From Eremomyces bilateralis CBS 781.70 (Eukaryota > Ascomycota > Dothideomycetes > Eremomycetales > Eremomycetaceae): DNA of 23,241 nt. The DNA is taken from NCBI RefSeq assembly GCF_010015585.1, contig NW_022985115.1:5857-29097 (forward strand). Direction: 5' to 3'. Made by a program: the position numbers and the translations under genes. The first letter of the stretch is position 1, and every line of letters starts with the position of its first letter. The notes under the pieces were generated by a model, which was given only the letters and a program-made list of their open reading frames with translations, was not told where the DNA came from and ran no database searches. Positions 1-8,597 of the stretch are shown here, piece by piece.

Positions 1-2
1 AC

Positions 3-679
3 TCGAAGGATAAGATCGGCCGGACGCCGCTGTCGTGGGCGGCTGAGAACGGGCACGAGGGTATCGTCAAGCTGCTGCTCGAGGCCACGGCCGACACCTA
101 CTCAAAAGATAGCTACGGTCGGACGCCGCTGTCGTGGGCGGCCGATAACGGGCACGAGGGTATCGTCAAGCTCCTGCTCGAGGCCACAGCCGACGCCGAC
201 TCGAGGGATAAGGACGGTCGGACACCGCTATGTTCGGCGGCCGAGAACGGCCACGAGGGTATCGTCAAGCTGCTGCTCGAGGCTACGGCCGACGCCGACT
301 CGAAGGATAACTACGGTCAGATACCGCTGTGGTGGGCGGCCCGGAACGAGCACGAGGGTATCGTTAAGCTGCTGCTCGAGGCCACGGCCGACGCCGACTC
401 AAAAGATGGCTACGGTCGGACGCCGCTATCGTGGGCGGCCGATAACGGGTACGAAGGTATCGTTAAGCTCCTGCTCGAGGCCACAGCCGACGCCGACTCG
501 AGGGATAAGGACGGTCGGACACCGCTGTGGTGGGCGGCCCGGAGCGAGCACGAGGGTATCGTCAAGCTACTACTCGAGGCCACGGCCGACGCTGACTCGA
601 AGGATAAGGACGGTCGGACACCGCTATGTTCGGCGGCCCAGAACGGGCACGAGGGTGTCGTCAAGCTGCTGGAGTCCTT
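3..679 (+). repeat. 99-bp tandem repeats encoding ankyrin repeats
   Basis: Seven in-register copies start at 3, 102, 201, 300, 399, 498 and 597, with exact 99-bp spacing and no indels. Near-identity at the DNA level, including silent sites, points to recent amplification or gene conversion. The copies fall into recurring sub-types by the two residues after P-L: SW, CS or WW. Confidence 0.9.
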
Positions 680-857
680 CAGCGCTCCCCTATCATCATT
701 CATGGATCTACAATACTTATTACCACCAGAGGCACTTTACTTCGGTTTTGACGCGCTGTTCGACTTCACTTTTTTCCTGGAGGAGGGCGAGTCTCCTGCT
801 GAGAGTAGTTCTTCCGCCGACGAAGCGCTGGCGTCTTCCCTCATCGACAACCACTAA
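3..857 (+). CDS. Ankyrin-repeat protein, 3' part (5' end outside window)
   Basis: The frame is open from the window edge to TAA at 855-857, giving 284 residues with no start codon in the ankyrin part, so the gene begins upstream. It holds seven ankyrin repeats, six full and the last one grading into the tail. Each has the core G-R-T-P-L-x-x-A-A-x-N-G-H-E-G-I-V-K-L-L-L. About 60 residues follow, ending in an acidic Ser/Glu-rich segment. Ankyrin repeats are protein-binding scaffolds. In filamentous fungi, highly uniform repeats like these often form the sensor end of NACHT/NLR-like or incompatibility proteins, but no such effector domain is visible here, so that assignment is inference. The repeats differ mostly at positions 2-5, 11-12 and 15-18, which form the hairpin and inner-helix binding surface. 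The frame shows no break. Confidence 0.85.
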   Translation, partial: SKDKIGRTPLSWAAENGHEGIVKLLLEATADTYSKDSYGRTPLSWAADNGHEGIVKLLLEATADADSRDKDGRTPLCSAAENGHEGIVKLLLEATADADSKDNYGQIPLWWAARNEHEGIVKLLLEATADADSKDGYGRTPLSWAADNGYEGIVKLLLEATADADSRDKDGRTPLWWAARSEHEGIVKLLLEATADADSKDKDGRTPLCSAAQNGHEGVVKLLESFSAPLSSFMDLQYLLPPEALYFGFDALFDFTFFLEEGESPAESSSSADEALASSLIDNH

Positions 858-1642
858 GCCTGAGAGCGTTGACATTCCGCTCGTAGGGCCGGGCACTACG
901 GCACTGCCTGCGACAGCGACCGCGATGGTATTTGAGGCGCTATCGTGCATAGCTAACGTAGAGTCCAGCGAACGTGGCTAATGATTGTCAACCCTATCCT
1001 CACGTCTTTACTCGAAGCTCCCCCGTCCATAGCATAGGTTCTTCACAAGCTTCTCGTATGGAAGATGCCGCCCATCGCCAAGGAGGGACCAGGAAGCGGA
1101 AAGCGGCGAGTTGGGACCGCAATCTTCATGGTGTTACTGTGGGGGGTTTCTGCAATTTTGACGGCGCTCTGCACTACGAGAGCACAACTAGACTGTTAGT
1201 CCCTCATCAAGAGCTTTGCAGGAATACCATCGCACTCAGGGCGGAAGAATTTGAAAAAGAGAAGGTCTATGAACTGGACGGGGAATCAAATCGGCGCTCA
1301 AAACGAAGGCGGAGAGCGCAAGCGGGAGAGGAAACACATGCTGGGCTTAGAGTTGGGCTTGTCATGAATGATTCTCCTTATCAAGGGCACCCTTTGGACA
1401 GCTTTCTTTGATTTATTTCAAGCTAGAGAATAGAGTTTGGGTACATGAATATTGGGAAAGATCAAGATACTTGGCCCGCAATGAGAGCTCTGCCACTCTA
1501 CGAGCACCTGTCCACGAGAATTTGGTTGTTAGAGTAGGCCACCGCAGGTCAATCAATCAATGCCTAAGCCAGACTCTGTCAGATTATCATCTAGCTTGCA
1601 ATCACAAAGATAATTTACTCTCTTCGCCTGTTATTAAAGTAC
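858..1642. other. Region without a convincing gene
   Basis: Between the ankyrin gene and the Tc1 element there is no recognisable domain, tRNA or repeat. The only notable plus-strand frame is the small ORF at 1058-1411, listed separately. The frame that runs leftward out of the transposase (from 1408) begins at a TTG and has no transposase similarity before 1729, so it is probably just untranslated leader plus flank. Confidence 0.5.
1058..1411 (+). CDS. Hypothetical small ORF, possibly non-coding
   Basis: From the first in-frame ATG this ORF would encode 117 residues. The frame stays open further upstream only by using a GTG. The product is rich in Arg and Glu, with a basic run (SKRRRR) resembling a nuclear localisation signal near its C-terminus. 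I recognise no family. It lies between the ankyrin gene and the Tc1 element, where decayed sequence is likely, so it may be chance. It could also be an exon remnant of a disrupted gene. Confidence 0.15.
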   Translation: MEDAAHRQGGTRKRKAASWDRNLHGVTVGGFCNFDGALHYESTTRLLVPHQELCRNTIALRAEEFEKEKVYELDGESNRRSKRRRRAQAGEETHAGLRVGLVMNDSPYQGHPLDSFL

Positions 1643-1652
1643 TAAGCCAAGA

Positions 1653-1669
1653 GTCTGCGCACAGACCCC
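1653..1669 (+). repeat. Putative left terminal inverted repeat of Tc1 element
   Basis: GTCTGCGCACAGACCCC matches the reverse complement of 2909-2924 (GTCTGTGCACACCCCC) with a few mismatches. It lies 59 bp before the chosen transposase ATG. The match is short, so the call is tentative. Confidence 0.4.
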
Positions 1670-1728
1670 AGTCTCAGCTGATATCTCTACACCCACCACT
1701 TACTTGGACAATCAATAACTTTACCAAA

Positions 1729-2802
1729 ATGAGGTCTTTTGGCACAGAAATTAGTGGTAATCGAAGGCCTAATAAGGAGTTATCAGTCTCTCAAAGAGCT
1801 GGGATTATTCAGGCTGTTGAAGATGGGAAACCAAAGACTGAAATCGCGCGCAACTTTCGCGTCTCTCGACGCGCGGTGTATGGGACTATGGAGAGGTGGG
1901 AAGAACACAAAGCCACCATATCCTTACCTCGTGAAGGGGGTCCCCATAAGTTATCACGCTCTGACGAACGGCATATCGTTCAAATCGCGCGTCGATTTCC
2001 TCAAATGGAGTACGGAGAGCTCCTCGCAGGTATTTCGTACCTCCGCTTTTCTAGGAAGACCATCTACCGAACCCTTAAGAAATATCACCTTACGAAATGG
2101 CGAGCGAGGAAGAGGCCTTACCTGAAGCCTTACCGCGCAAAAGACCGCCTTCGGTTTGCCCACGAATTCCTTAAATTCGACTTCTCCTGGACCCACTCCA
2201 CGGACGAGTGCTCGTATGAGAAAGGGGCGGGCGGTAAGCAGGTATGGGTATGGCGACTGTACCACGAGGCATATGATCCGCAAATGGTAGAGCCTAAGAC
2301 CTCTGGCAAGGCCATTTCACAGATGATATGGGGCTCAATCTCGCGTGATGGGAGGTCAGACCTGGTGATCATGGACCGCGACGAAACCTCCGCAAGACAG
2401 GGCTATTCCGCGAAATCCTACATCGCTACGTTAGAGGAGGGACTTCTCCCTACGTATGAACCCGGGGATGTTGTTATCCAGGATAACGCAAGGATCCATA
2501 CGGCCAAAATCACCCAAGAATGGCTGGAGACGCACGGCATTTGGGTCATCGATTGGCCGGCCAATTCCCCAGACATCAACCCCATCGAACACATGTGGCA
2601 TCTGTTGAAAACCATGGTCCTAGAGCTCCACCCTGAATTGAAGACGATGGGCGCCTCGGAGGAGGCACGGGAGGCCATGAATGCGGCGTTAAAGGAGGCG
2701 TGGTGGGCGATCCCGCAGGAGACGATCCGAGAGCTGATCGACTCAATTCCGCGACGTCTACAGGCGGTAAGCAAGGCAAAAGGGTGGCATACGAAATATT
2801 AG
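1729..2802 (+). CDS. Tc1/mariner transposase, DD34E
   Basis: This is a 357-residue transposase that would cut and paste its own element at TA sites. Two helix-turn-helix segments (about residues 15-60 and 75-125) should bind the terminal repeats. A DDE_3-type catalytic core follows. The triad is visible: D159 in TDECSYEKG, D252 in VIQDNARIHT and E287 in SPDINPIEHMW, with exactly 34 residues between the second D and the E, which is the Tc1 signature. The ATG at 1729 (context ACCAAAATG) was chosen because everything upstream in frame lacks family similarity and starts only at a TTG. The length agrees with Tc1 transposases (~340-360 residues). No stop or frameshift is present. Confidence 0.9.
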   Translation: MRSFGTEISGNRRPNKELSVSQRAGIIQAVEDGKPKTEIARNFRVSRRAVYGTMERWEEHKATISLPREGGPHKLSRSDERHIVQIARRFPQMEYGELLAGISYLRFSRKTIYRTLKKYHLTKWRARKRPYLKPYRAKDRLRFAHEFLKFDFSWTHSTDECSYEKGAGGKQVWVWRLYHEAYDPQMVEPKTSGKAISQMIWGSISRDGRSDLVIMDRDETSARQGYSAKSYIATLEEGLLPTYEPGDVVIQDNARIHTAKITQEWLETHGIWVIDWPANSPDINPIEHMWHLLKTMVLELHPELKTMGASEEAREAMNAALKEAWWAIPQETIRELIDSIPRRLQAVSKAKGWHTKY

Positions 2803-2908
2803 ATATTTCCCAATTAAGCAATCAAAAAAGTAAACTGAATTTGCATTTGTATGTGTTTTTCAGCGTATCTCAAGATACGGTGTATGGCGATCAGATTTGG
2901 TGATTTTC

Positions 2909-2924
2909 GGGGGTGTGCACAGAC
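2909..2924 (-). repeat. Putative right terminal inverted repeat of Tc1 element
   Basis: GGGGGTGTGCACAGAC is the imperfect inverted counterpart of 1653-1669, about 105 bp after the transposase stop. A TA at 2932-2933 may mark the target site. Confidence 0.4.
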
Positions 2925-2943
2925 ACATGTCTACTTATTGTAC

Positions 2944-3150
2944 CTCCTCTTAACTTCTTGCGAAGCGCTCTCAGCTCTGGTTCGCAGGTAGCCGTAGCTT
3001 GGCCTTTTCCCGCTTCTCCTACATAATAAGGGCCTTCTTCAACCGCTTAACCTCGCTCTACAAGTTAGGGCATCGGAACGCGTAGCATTCCTTCCCATCT
3101 ATTGCCTGACGAAGGTTCTCATGGTAGTGATACAATTCCTTGCGCTGAAA
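2944..3150 (-). pseudogene. Decayed coding-like fragment, unknown family
   Basis: Read on the minus strand from 3150 downwards, the sequence gives a protein-like stretch (RKELYHYHENLRQAIDGKE, then CYAFRCPNL) and a Lys/Glu-rich helical segment (SEVKRLKKALIM). In-frame TAG stops at 3060-3058 and 3018-3016 stand where CAG (Gln) would fit, and the frame drifts further on. TTTTTCAG just before it resembles a fungal 3' splice site, so this may be an internal exon of an old gene or DNA transposon. I do not recognise the family. C-to-T change at CpA is consistent with RIP. The Tc1 element begins just beyond it. Confidence 0.4.
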
Positions 3151-3447
3151 AATTAATGGCGAAGACACCGATTGTTATACTAAAGTACAATAATTGCACT
3201 GCAGTTACAGGTCCTAACTACCTTGTCCCTGTGTCCAGCGACCGTGGTAGCTCTGGTGCTCCCCTCGTGCTATACGCTTTTCTACTGTTACTATAGTTAG
3301 CGAACTCGAAGTTCCGTTATATATATCGCGCAACTTTGTAACGGATCACATAAATGGATAGTGATACCGGTTCTAACGTTATGGAATTTACTAGCGAGAA
3401 AGAGAGAAGTTCTAAGTCTCCTCTCTACAATTATCTCAGTTGGGACT
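3151..3447. other. AT-rich stretch without a gene
   Basis: No convincing ORF or RNA gene is visible. It contains AT-rich runs such as TTATATATAT and, if the minus-strand fragment beside it is an exon, might hold an intron remnant (GT...AG spacing of about 64 bp ending at 3145). Otherwise I see nothing assignable. Confidence 0.4.
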
Positions 3448-3580
3448 CAGGCGGCAATGGTGCCCCCTGGCCATTATGGGGCTCCGCTATACCCAATGAA
3501 GCCCAGCCTCTTCTTTAGCACACGCCACTAAATATTGACCAATCATGCGCCTTGAAGGCAGAGGGCACCACTGCCGTCTG
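3448..3580. mobile_element. Short inverted-repeat (MITE-like) element
   Basis: The left end, CAGGCGGCAATGGTGCCC, and the reverse complement of the right end, CAGACGGCAGTGGTGCCC, match at 16 of 18 positions, and 20 of the first 24 match. The differences are all transitions except one. The 133-bp unit starting CAG and ending CTG resembles the ends of hAT-type MITEs. No clean 8-bp target duplication is visible (flanks TTGGGACT and AGAGACTC share only GACT), so the family is uncertain. It carries no coding capacity. Confidence 0.45.
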
Positions 3581-4137
3581 AGAGACTCCTGCATAGTTTG
3601 TGTGGATGTGTCGAGTATCAAATCATGATATAGGTGAGGGGAACTCCCATCGCTAAGTGTGCTTGATCCGGAAAGGCTATCGCTAATCTGTTTTCAGAAA
3701 TTGATCGTACGCGTTGACTTCTACATTTCATCAAGATTTAGGACCAATCCAAACACTCTACATGTTATGGTTCTGATCCTGCGTGCCGAACTTCGTATCA
3801 CGTGACTACGTCATTCCTCTCAAGCGATATATATTCTAACAAGAGATGCGAACCCGCAAGCGGGTGTCGCTGAAAGAGAGCCTGGAGGAACGAAGCTAGA
3901 GTTCGCAGTCTTCGAATCTCCCTTAAAAGAGTACTCGAATTATATTCACAGAAGCATCATAAAAGGCTTATTTTCCATTATTCTAGGTTGGTTTTAAGAT
4001 ATGATGCTACGGCAGTCATATGATAGGCCAAAGAGTCAACATGTTGTATACCATAAAGATTTTGGGCAATCAGAGCTTCCTGCGTGACTAGTTATTATAG
4101 TCTGTAATAGCAAGCACTAGAAATTCTGCATCGTAAT
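3581..4137. other. Gene-free spacer left of the LINE
   Basis: I see no sustained ORF, tRNA or repeat. It includes a CACGTG palindrome near 3799 and scattered AT-rich tracts such as GATATATATTC. It is probably old degraded sequence, with the GC-richer LINE leader beginning at its right edge. Confidence 0.4.
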
Positions 4138-4189
4138 ACGCGTGGGAAGTTAAGGTGATCGGCAAGCAAACAAACGCGTCGCGACGCGT
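4138..4189. promoter_or_regulatory. Cluster of ACGCGT boxes with a 16-bp palindrome
   Basis: ACGCGT occurs at 4138-4143, 4174-4179 and 4184-4189. The last two lie within the perfect palindrome ACGCGTCGCGACGCGT (4174-4189). ACGCGT is the MluI cell-cycle box bound by MBF-type factors in yeasts. Here it lies 135-190 bp upstream of LINE ORF1 and could be part of the element's promoter. Function is inference from the motif alone. Confidence 0.3.
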
Positions 4190-4324
4190 CAAGAGCGCAC
4201 ACATCCAGCAACAGACGAGCATCACGAACCTACACGACTAGTGGCCATCATCTGTGGTAGCGACCACTGAAGCCCTATACCACACTACACGTAGGAACCC
4301 GGGCAATAGAAAGGACTACCAGGA

Positions 4325-5671
4325 ATGCCCCCCGCCCTCCCGAGGGCGCCTCCAGGAAGAAGGGGCACAGTAACACCGACATCCCGAGAGCCGCCAAGCA
4401 CGGGATCGACCCCTATGGCATCAGGAGTCACAACGAGAGCAGGGAAGGTAACCCAAGAGACGGCAAAGGCCAGAGCCCGGGAGGTAAACGAACGACTGCA
4501 ACAAGAGATGGCGGCTAGCCAAAAGAAGGATCACGGCTCGAGTGACGCGATTACCAAGATGCTCCGAGATGGCATCGCGGCAATAGAACAAGGAATCAAA
4601 GCACAGACAATGGAACTGAAAACCGAGAACGAAAGGCTGAAAAGCGAACTAAACAGCATGACCAACAAATTCGAGAACGTCACGAACAAATTCCAGGATA
4701 TGGAGAAGACGGTCGAGACGCTAAGACAAACCGTAGAGAGAGTAGAACAAACCGTGCTTAGCCAGCCTAGTATAGCTAGCCCCGTAGGAAGCACGCGAAC
4801 GGGATCATACACCGCAATCGCCGCGGCAAGATCGAACAGCCTGACAGTCCCTTCCCCGACGATGCTCTCACCATCGATCGCCATTACACCACCAGACACC
4901 ATCCCAGATCTTCGTTCCGTCTCCGACCCCGTCGTGACACGTATCCCCTCTCCAGGAAACGGCCAGATAAGGAGGGAAAACCACAGGCCACCGACGGTTA
5001 ACCTCAACCTTTCGGCTTCTCGATATAGTTCGGCCGGTAATAAGGAGCTTAAGGAAATGATGAACAGGACCCTACAGGCAACCGACGAAACGAAGAATTG
5101 CAAGTGCACCGCCGTACTAAACCGCCGACCAGAGAGCATAGGCTTCGTCTTTCGATCACAACAGGAAGTCGAAACCATAGAGACAGCACTACCATGGGCC
5201 AACGATCCAACGCTCCAGGACATAAAATTGAATATCCGCGAGGATTTCAAAGTCAAAGCAACAGGAGTCGACAGATTCTCGGTAGGCAACCCAGAGACAG
5301 GTCGACGGATCGATGAAGATATTGTTAAGGCCATCTGCATCGAGAACGATGCCCAGATCCGCGGCATGCGACTACTTAGCCGGCCATCAGCCAACCTGAG
5401 AATCGAGTTAGTAGTCTTCTGTAGATCGCAAGCAGAGAAAGATAGACTACTCAACGAAGGATCGATCTCTATCCAGGGATCATACGTGAGAATTAAAGAG
5501 TTCTTCGAAACACCACGAAGCAGACAATGCTTCAAGTGCCAAGGTCCCAACCATAACGCAGCGGACTGTACAGAAGACGCAAGGACTAGAAACGCCCCCC
5601 AGGTAGAAGACCCCCTCCGGGTAGTAGACGCATGGTCTAGAGACGTCCCCCAGGAATTCTTTAATGCGTAG
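4325..5671 (+). CDS. LINE ORF1, gag-like RNA-binding protein
   Basis: This 448-residue protein should coat LINE RNA and act as a chaperone in the ribonucleoprotein. The N-terminus is Pro/Arg-rich (1-30). Residues ~45-145 form a long coiled coil with heptad-like repeats (MTNKFENVTNKFQDMEKTV), suited to trimerisation. Residues ~150-240 are a Ser/Thr/Pro-rich linker, and ~245-395 look like the RRM-like gag domain. One CCHC knuckle follows: C402-x2-C405-x4-H410-x4-C415. LINE gags usually have two or three knuckles. Here only an AWSRD remnant, typical of a later knuckle, remains, so the C-terminus appears degraded. The ATG lies just downstream of the leader. The stop overlaps the ORF2 start by 8 bases. 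Confidence 0.85.
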   Translation: MPPALPRAPPGRRGTVTPTSREPPSTGSTPMASGVTTRAGKVTQETAKARAREVNERLQQEMAASQKKDHGSSDAITKMLRDGIAAIEQGIKAQTMELKTENERLKSELNSMTNKFENVTNKFQDMEKTVETLRQTVERVEQTVLSQPSIASPVGSTRTGSYTAIAAARSNSLTVPSPTMLSPSIAITPPDTIPDLRSVSDPVVTRIPSPGNGQIRRENHRPPTVNLNLSASRYSSAGNKELKEMMNRTLQATDETKNCKCTAVLNRRPESIGFVFRSQQEVETIETALPWANDPTLQDIKLNIREDFKVKATGVDRFSVGNPETGRRIDEDIVKAICIENDAQIRGMRLLSRPSANLRIELVVFCRSQAEKDRLLNEGSISIQGSYVRIKEFFETPRSRQCFKCQGPNHNAADCTEDARTRNAPQVEDPLRVVDAWSRDVPQEFFNA

Positions 5672-8597
5672 TAAACCTCTGAGAATACTACAGGCCAACA
5701 TGAGGAAAATGCCAGAAGCACAGCACGCACTGATGAACGACGAATTATTACAGGATATCAGCGTTATCCTGATACAGGAACCATCTTGCTTCCTGACAGA
5801 CGACGATCGAGTGGTCGCAGCACCATCTACACACTCATATTTCCAACAGTTCATCCCAAACGAAACCCATAAGACACTACGATACCCAGTGCGGTCACTG
5901 ATCTATGCAAGCCACCAACTGCGACCCAGGCAGATAGAGGTAGGGTCACCAGACATCACAGCAATCGAAGTGGAGATCAACGGACGAGAGATGATTATCA
6001 TATCAGTCTACGTACCAATACAAGCAGCAACAGTCGCGGAGAGCCAAGCCCAGGTTAGAGAGATACTAGACTTGATTGAGAACACGACAGTAAGATTCCC
6101 GTCCCATGATCTACTAATTGCTGGGGACTTCAACCGTCACGATCAGCTATGGGGAGGGGACAGGGTCAGAGACAACCATGGGGAGGATATTATCCAATTC
6201 ATGCATAAGCAAGGATTACAACTTGCCCTCCCCAGGGGTACCTCTACACACAACTCAGGAACCACGATCGACCTCTGCATGGTATCAAGCCGGCTATTCG
6301 AAGACATGCTCCGATGTACAATCTGGCCTACCGAGTATGGCTCGGACCATAAAGCAATCGAGTCCCAATTTGACCTAGTCCTATACGACTGCACGAACGA
6401 ACCAAGAAGGCTCTTCCGGAAGACTAACTGGAAGAGGGTAGCAAAAACCACCAAGGAAGGGATAAAGAACCTGCAAATCCCACCAGACAAGATAATCCCA
6501 AAAGAGAAAATCGACGAGTTCAGTACCCAGCTAGTCCAGATTGTTACAGAGGCGGTCCTTCAAGACACCCCAGTCGCCAGGCCATCGGCATTCTCAAAGA
6601 GATGGTGGACAATGAACCTCACAGACCTCAAAAACGCGCATACAAGGGCGAGAAACGAAGCAGCCTCAACGCGAAGAGCAGGAACCCCCAACAACCGCCT
6701 AGAAGAGAAAGCCAGGGTAGCTAGGAAAACCTTCCACGATGCGATACGGAGACAACGAAGAACATGCTGGAAGGAATTTCTTAGCGACAACAACAATATC
6801 TGGAAAGCCGCAAAATACCTTCACCCAGCCCAGTCAAGCGCGTTTAGGAGGATATCAGTCCTTAAGATAAACGAAGGGCTAGCGAAAACAGACCAGGCAA
6901 TATCAGAGGAACTCCTTATACAGTTTTTCAGCCAACCGGCAGACGCCCTAGAGCCACCCGAAGCTAGAGAAGGACACCAACACCCATGGAAAGAGATCAC
7001 CAAAGAGGAAGTGCGAGAGGCGATCTACAGAGCAAAACCCTTTAAGGCACCAGGACCAGATGGGCTCCCACCAGCGGCCTGGCAGAAACTGTGGCCAGAA
7101 GTGGGAGACCACGTACATGTACTCCTGCAAGCGTCAGTCAGAGAATCGTACCTCCCAGAGCAATAGAAGATTGCGCGGATCGTCCCGCTTAGAAAACAAG
7201 GCAAACCAGACTACACCCTCGCGAAGGCATATAGGCCTATCTCCTTGCTTTCCACCCTGGGCAAGGCGCTAGAGTCGGTGCTCGCAGAACGCTTATCTTT
7301 TCTAGACGAAATGCACGGGATACTCCCAAAAGCCCACTACGGAGCAAGAAAGCAGAGATCGACGACCGATGCCCTCCAGCTAGTTACAGAGCAAATCTAC
7401 CAAGCATGGAAACAGAAGAAGATACTATCGCTAGTTACCTTCGATGTCAAAGGCGCCTTTAACGGAGTCAACAAGGGAGTACTATGCCAAAGACTCAAGG
7501 AAAGAGGAATCCCACCAGAGATTACAAGATGGGTGTACGAATTCTGCGGAAATCGGAAGGCATCAATCATGGTTAATGGCACTGAATCAGAAGTTATGGA
7601 CATCGCCCACGCTGGTTTACCACAAGGGTCGCCACTCTCCCCTATCCTCTTTCTCTTTTACAACGTAAACCTCGTCGCAGGGAAGGTAACAGACCGCTCG
7701 GGAACGATGGCTTTTGTAGACGACTTCACAGCCTGGGTAACAGGCCCAGACATCAAGAGCAATATCCAGCGAATCCAGGAACAAATCCTACCGAACACCG
7801 AAAAGTGGAGCCAGGAAAGCGGTGCGCTGTTCGAACCGGACAAGACCCAACTTATTCACTTCACCAGACGCTGGAAACGGGACGAGAACGAGCTCCTGCC
7901 ACTGGTATTTATGGATAACGAGATAGCCCCAGCATCAGAGATCAAACTCCTTGGAATCATACTAGACCAAAAACTCAATTTCCAGAGCCACGCGAGAAGA
8001 GCAGCGAAACGAGGGGAAATCGCGGCAATGGCGCTCCAGAGACTCAAGGGACTCAACCCGAAAACAGCGAGACAGATCTTTACGGCAACAGTTACACCGA
8101 CCACCGACTATGGGGCTCAGATATGGTTCCCAGGATCGGCAGGTACAGTAGCCCGCCATATCGAGAGAGCTACCAAACTAGGAGCGAGTGCAATCACGGC
8201 TATATTCAGATCGGCAGCGAGCGAGGTCGCAACCGCGGAAGCAGGAGTCGAAACGGTCCAGGAAAGACTCCACGAACTCACCCGGAAACACTGGATCAAG
8301 ATGCATACAAAACCACAGAATCACTACGGATGGAGACTCATCAAGCGTCTGTTTAAAGCTAAGACACACAGATCCCCACTCGAAGCTACAGCCGAGCTCT
8401 TCCAACACATCAATCTGAAATCGCTTGAGAAGACAGCAGAATTCGTCAAGCCGCCGTGGCAAGACCCGCCAAGAGTCATCATCGAAGAGGAAGCGGCCGC
8501 AATAACAAGGGCAGCCCAGCTCGGCCTCAGAACTATCTTTACGGACGGATCATGCAGAAACGGCCTTACCGGCATCGGAATTCACGCACCAAATATC
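5664..8597 (+). pseudogene. LINE ORF2: endonuclease-reverse transcriptase-RNase H, broken
   Basis: The product would nick target DNA and copy LINE RNA by target-primed reverse transcription. The APE endonuclease spans residues ~5-235: LIQEP, AGDFNRHD (D155), GTTIDL and the catalytic GSDHKAI are all present. The reverse transcriptase (~460-760) shows FKAPGPDG, AYRPISLLS, FDVKGAFNGV, GLPQGSPLSPILF and the catalytic FVDD (D686-D687). An RNase H start, TIFTDGSCRNG, appears near 8535. One in-frame TAG at 7164-7166 stands where the family has Trp (EQ-stop-KIARIVPL). TGG to TAG is CpA to TpA on the other strand, a RIP-like change. The same frame continues open to 8597, where the LTR element cuts it; the stretch translated beyond that is LTR. 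The start ATG overlaps the ORF1 stop (ATGCGTAG). Confidence 0.88.

Larger units (their letters stand above)
1643..2933 (+). mobile_element. Tc1/mariner-family DNA transposon (DD34E)
   Basis: An open Tc1-type transposase is flanked by short imperfect inverted repeats (about 1653-1669 and 2909-2924). TA dinucleotides at 1643-1644 and 2932-2933 could be the duplicated target. The resulting ~1.29-kb length is typical of compact Tc1 elements. The borders are tentative because the inverted repeats match over only about 16 of 24 bases. The uninterrupted transposase suggests a recent or potentially active copy. On the right it abuts decayed minus-strand coding-like sequence, so it may have inserted into an older pseudogene. 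Confidence 0.6.
4138..8597 (+). mobile_element. LINE (non-LTR retrotransposon), Tad1/I-like, 3'-truncated
   Basis: Two overlapping ORFs have the order coiled coil-CCHC, then APE endonuclease-reverse transcriptase-RNase H, as in fungal Tad1-like and I-clade LINEs. The left border is not defined; 4138 marks where GC-richer leader sequence begins. The right side stops at 8597, inside RNase H, where an LTR retrotransposon begins. The rest of RNase H, the 3' UTR and any tail are not found beyond the LTR element. The LINE therefore predates the LTR element and has since lost its 3' end. It carries one in-frame stop in ORF2, so this copy is non-autonomous. Confidence 0.88.

Noticed and set aside
1408-1728. 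N-terminal extension of the transposase frame by 107 residues.
   Set aside because: It begins at a TTG, shows no transposase similarity and crosses the likely left inverted repeat. The ATG at 1729 fits the family length.
3064-3069. Isolated TTAGGG-type telomere hexamers (also inside the helicase gene and a CCCTAA at the right LTR edge).
   Set aside because: Single copies are expected by chance; no tandem telomere array is present in the window.
4531-5730. A 399-residue minus-strand ORF opposite LINE ORF1.
   Set aside because: It is a shadow of the real ORF1, which has a coiled coil, a CCHC knuckle and the expected neighbour.
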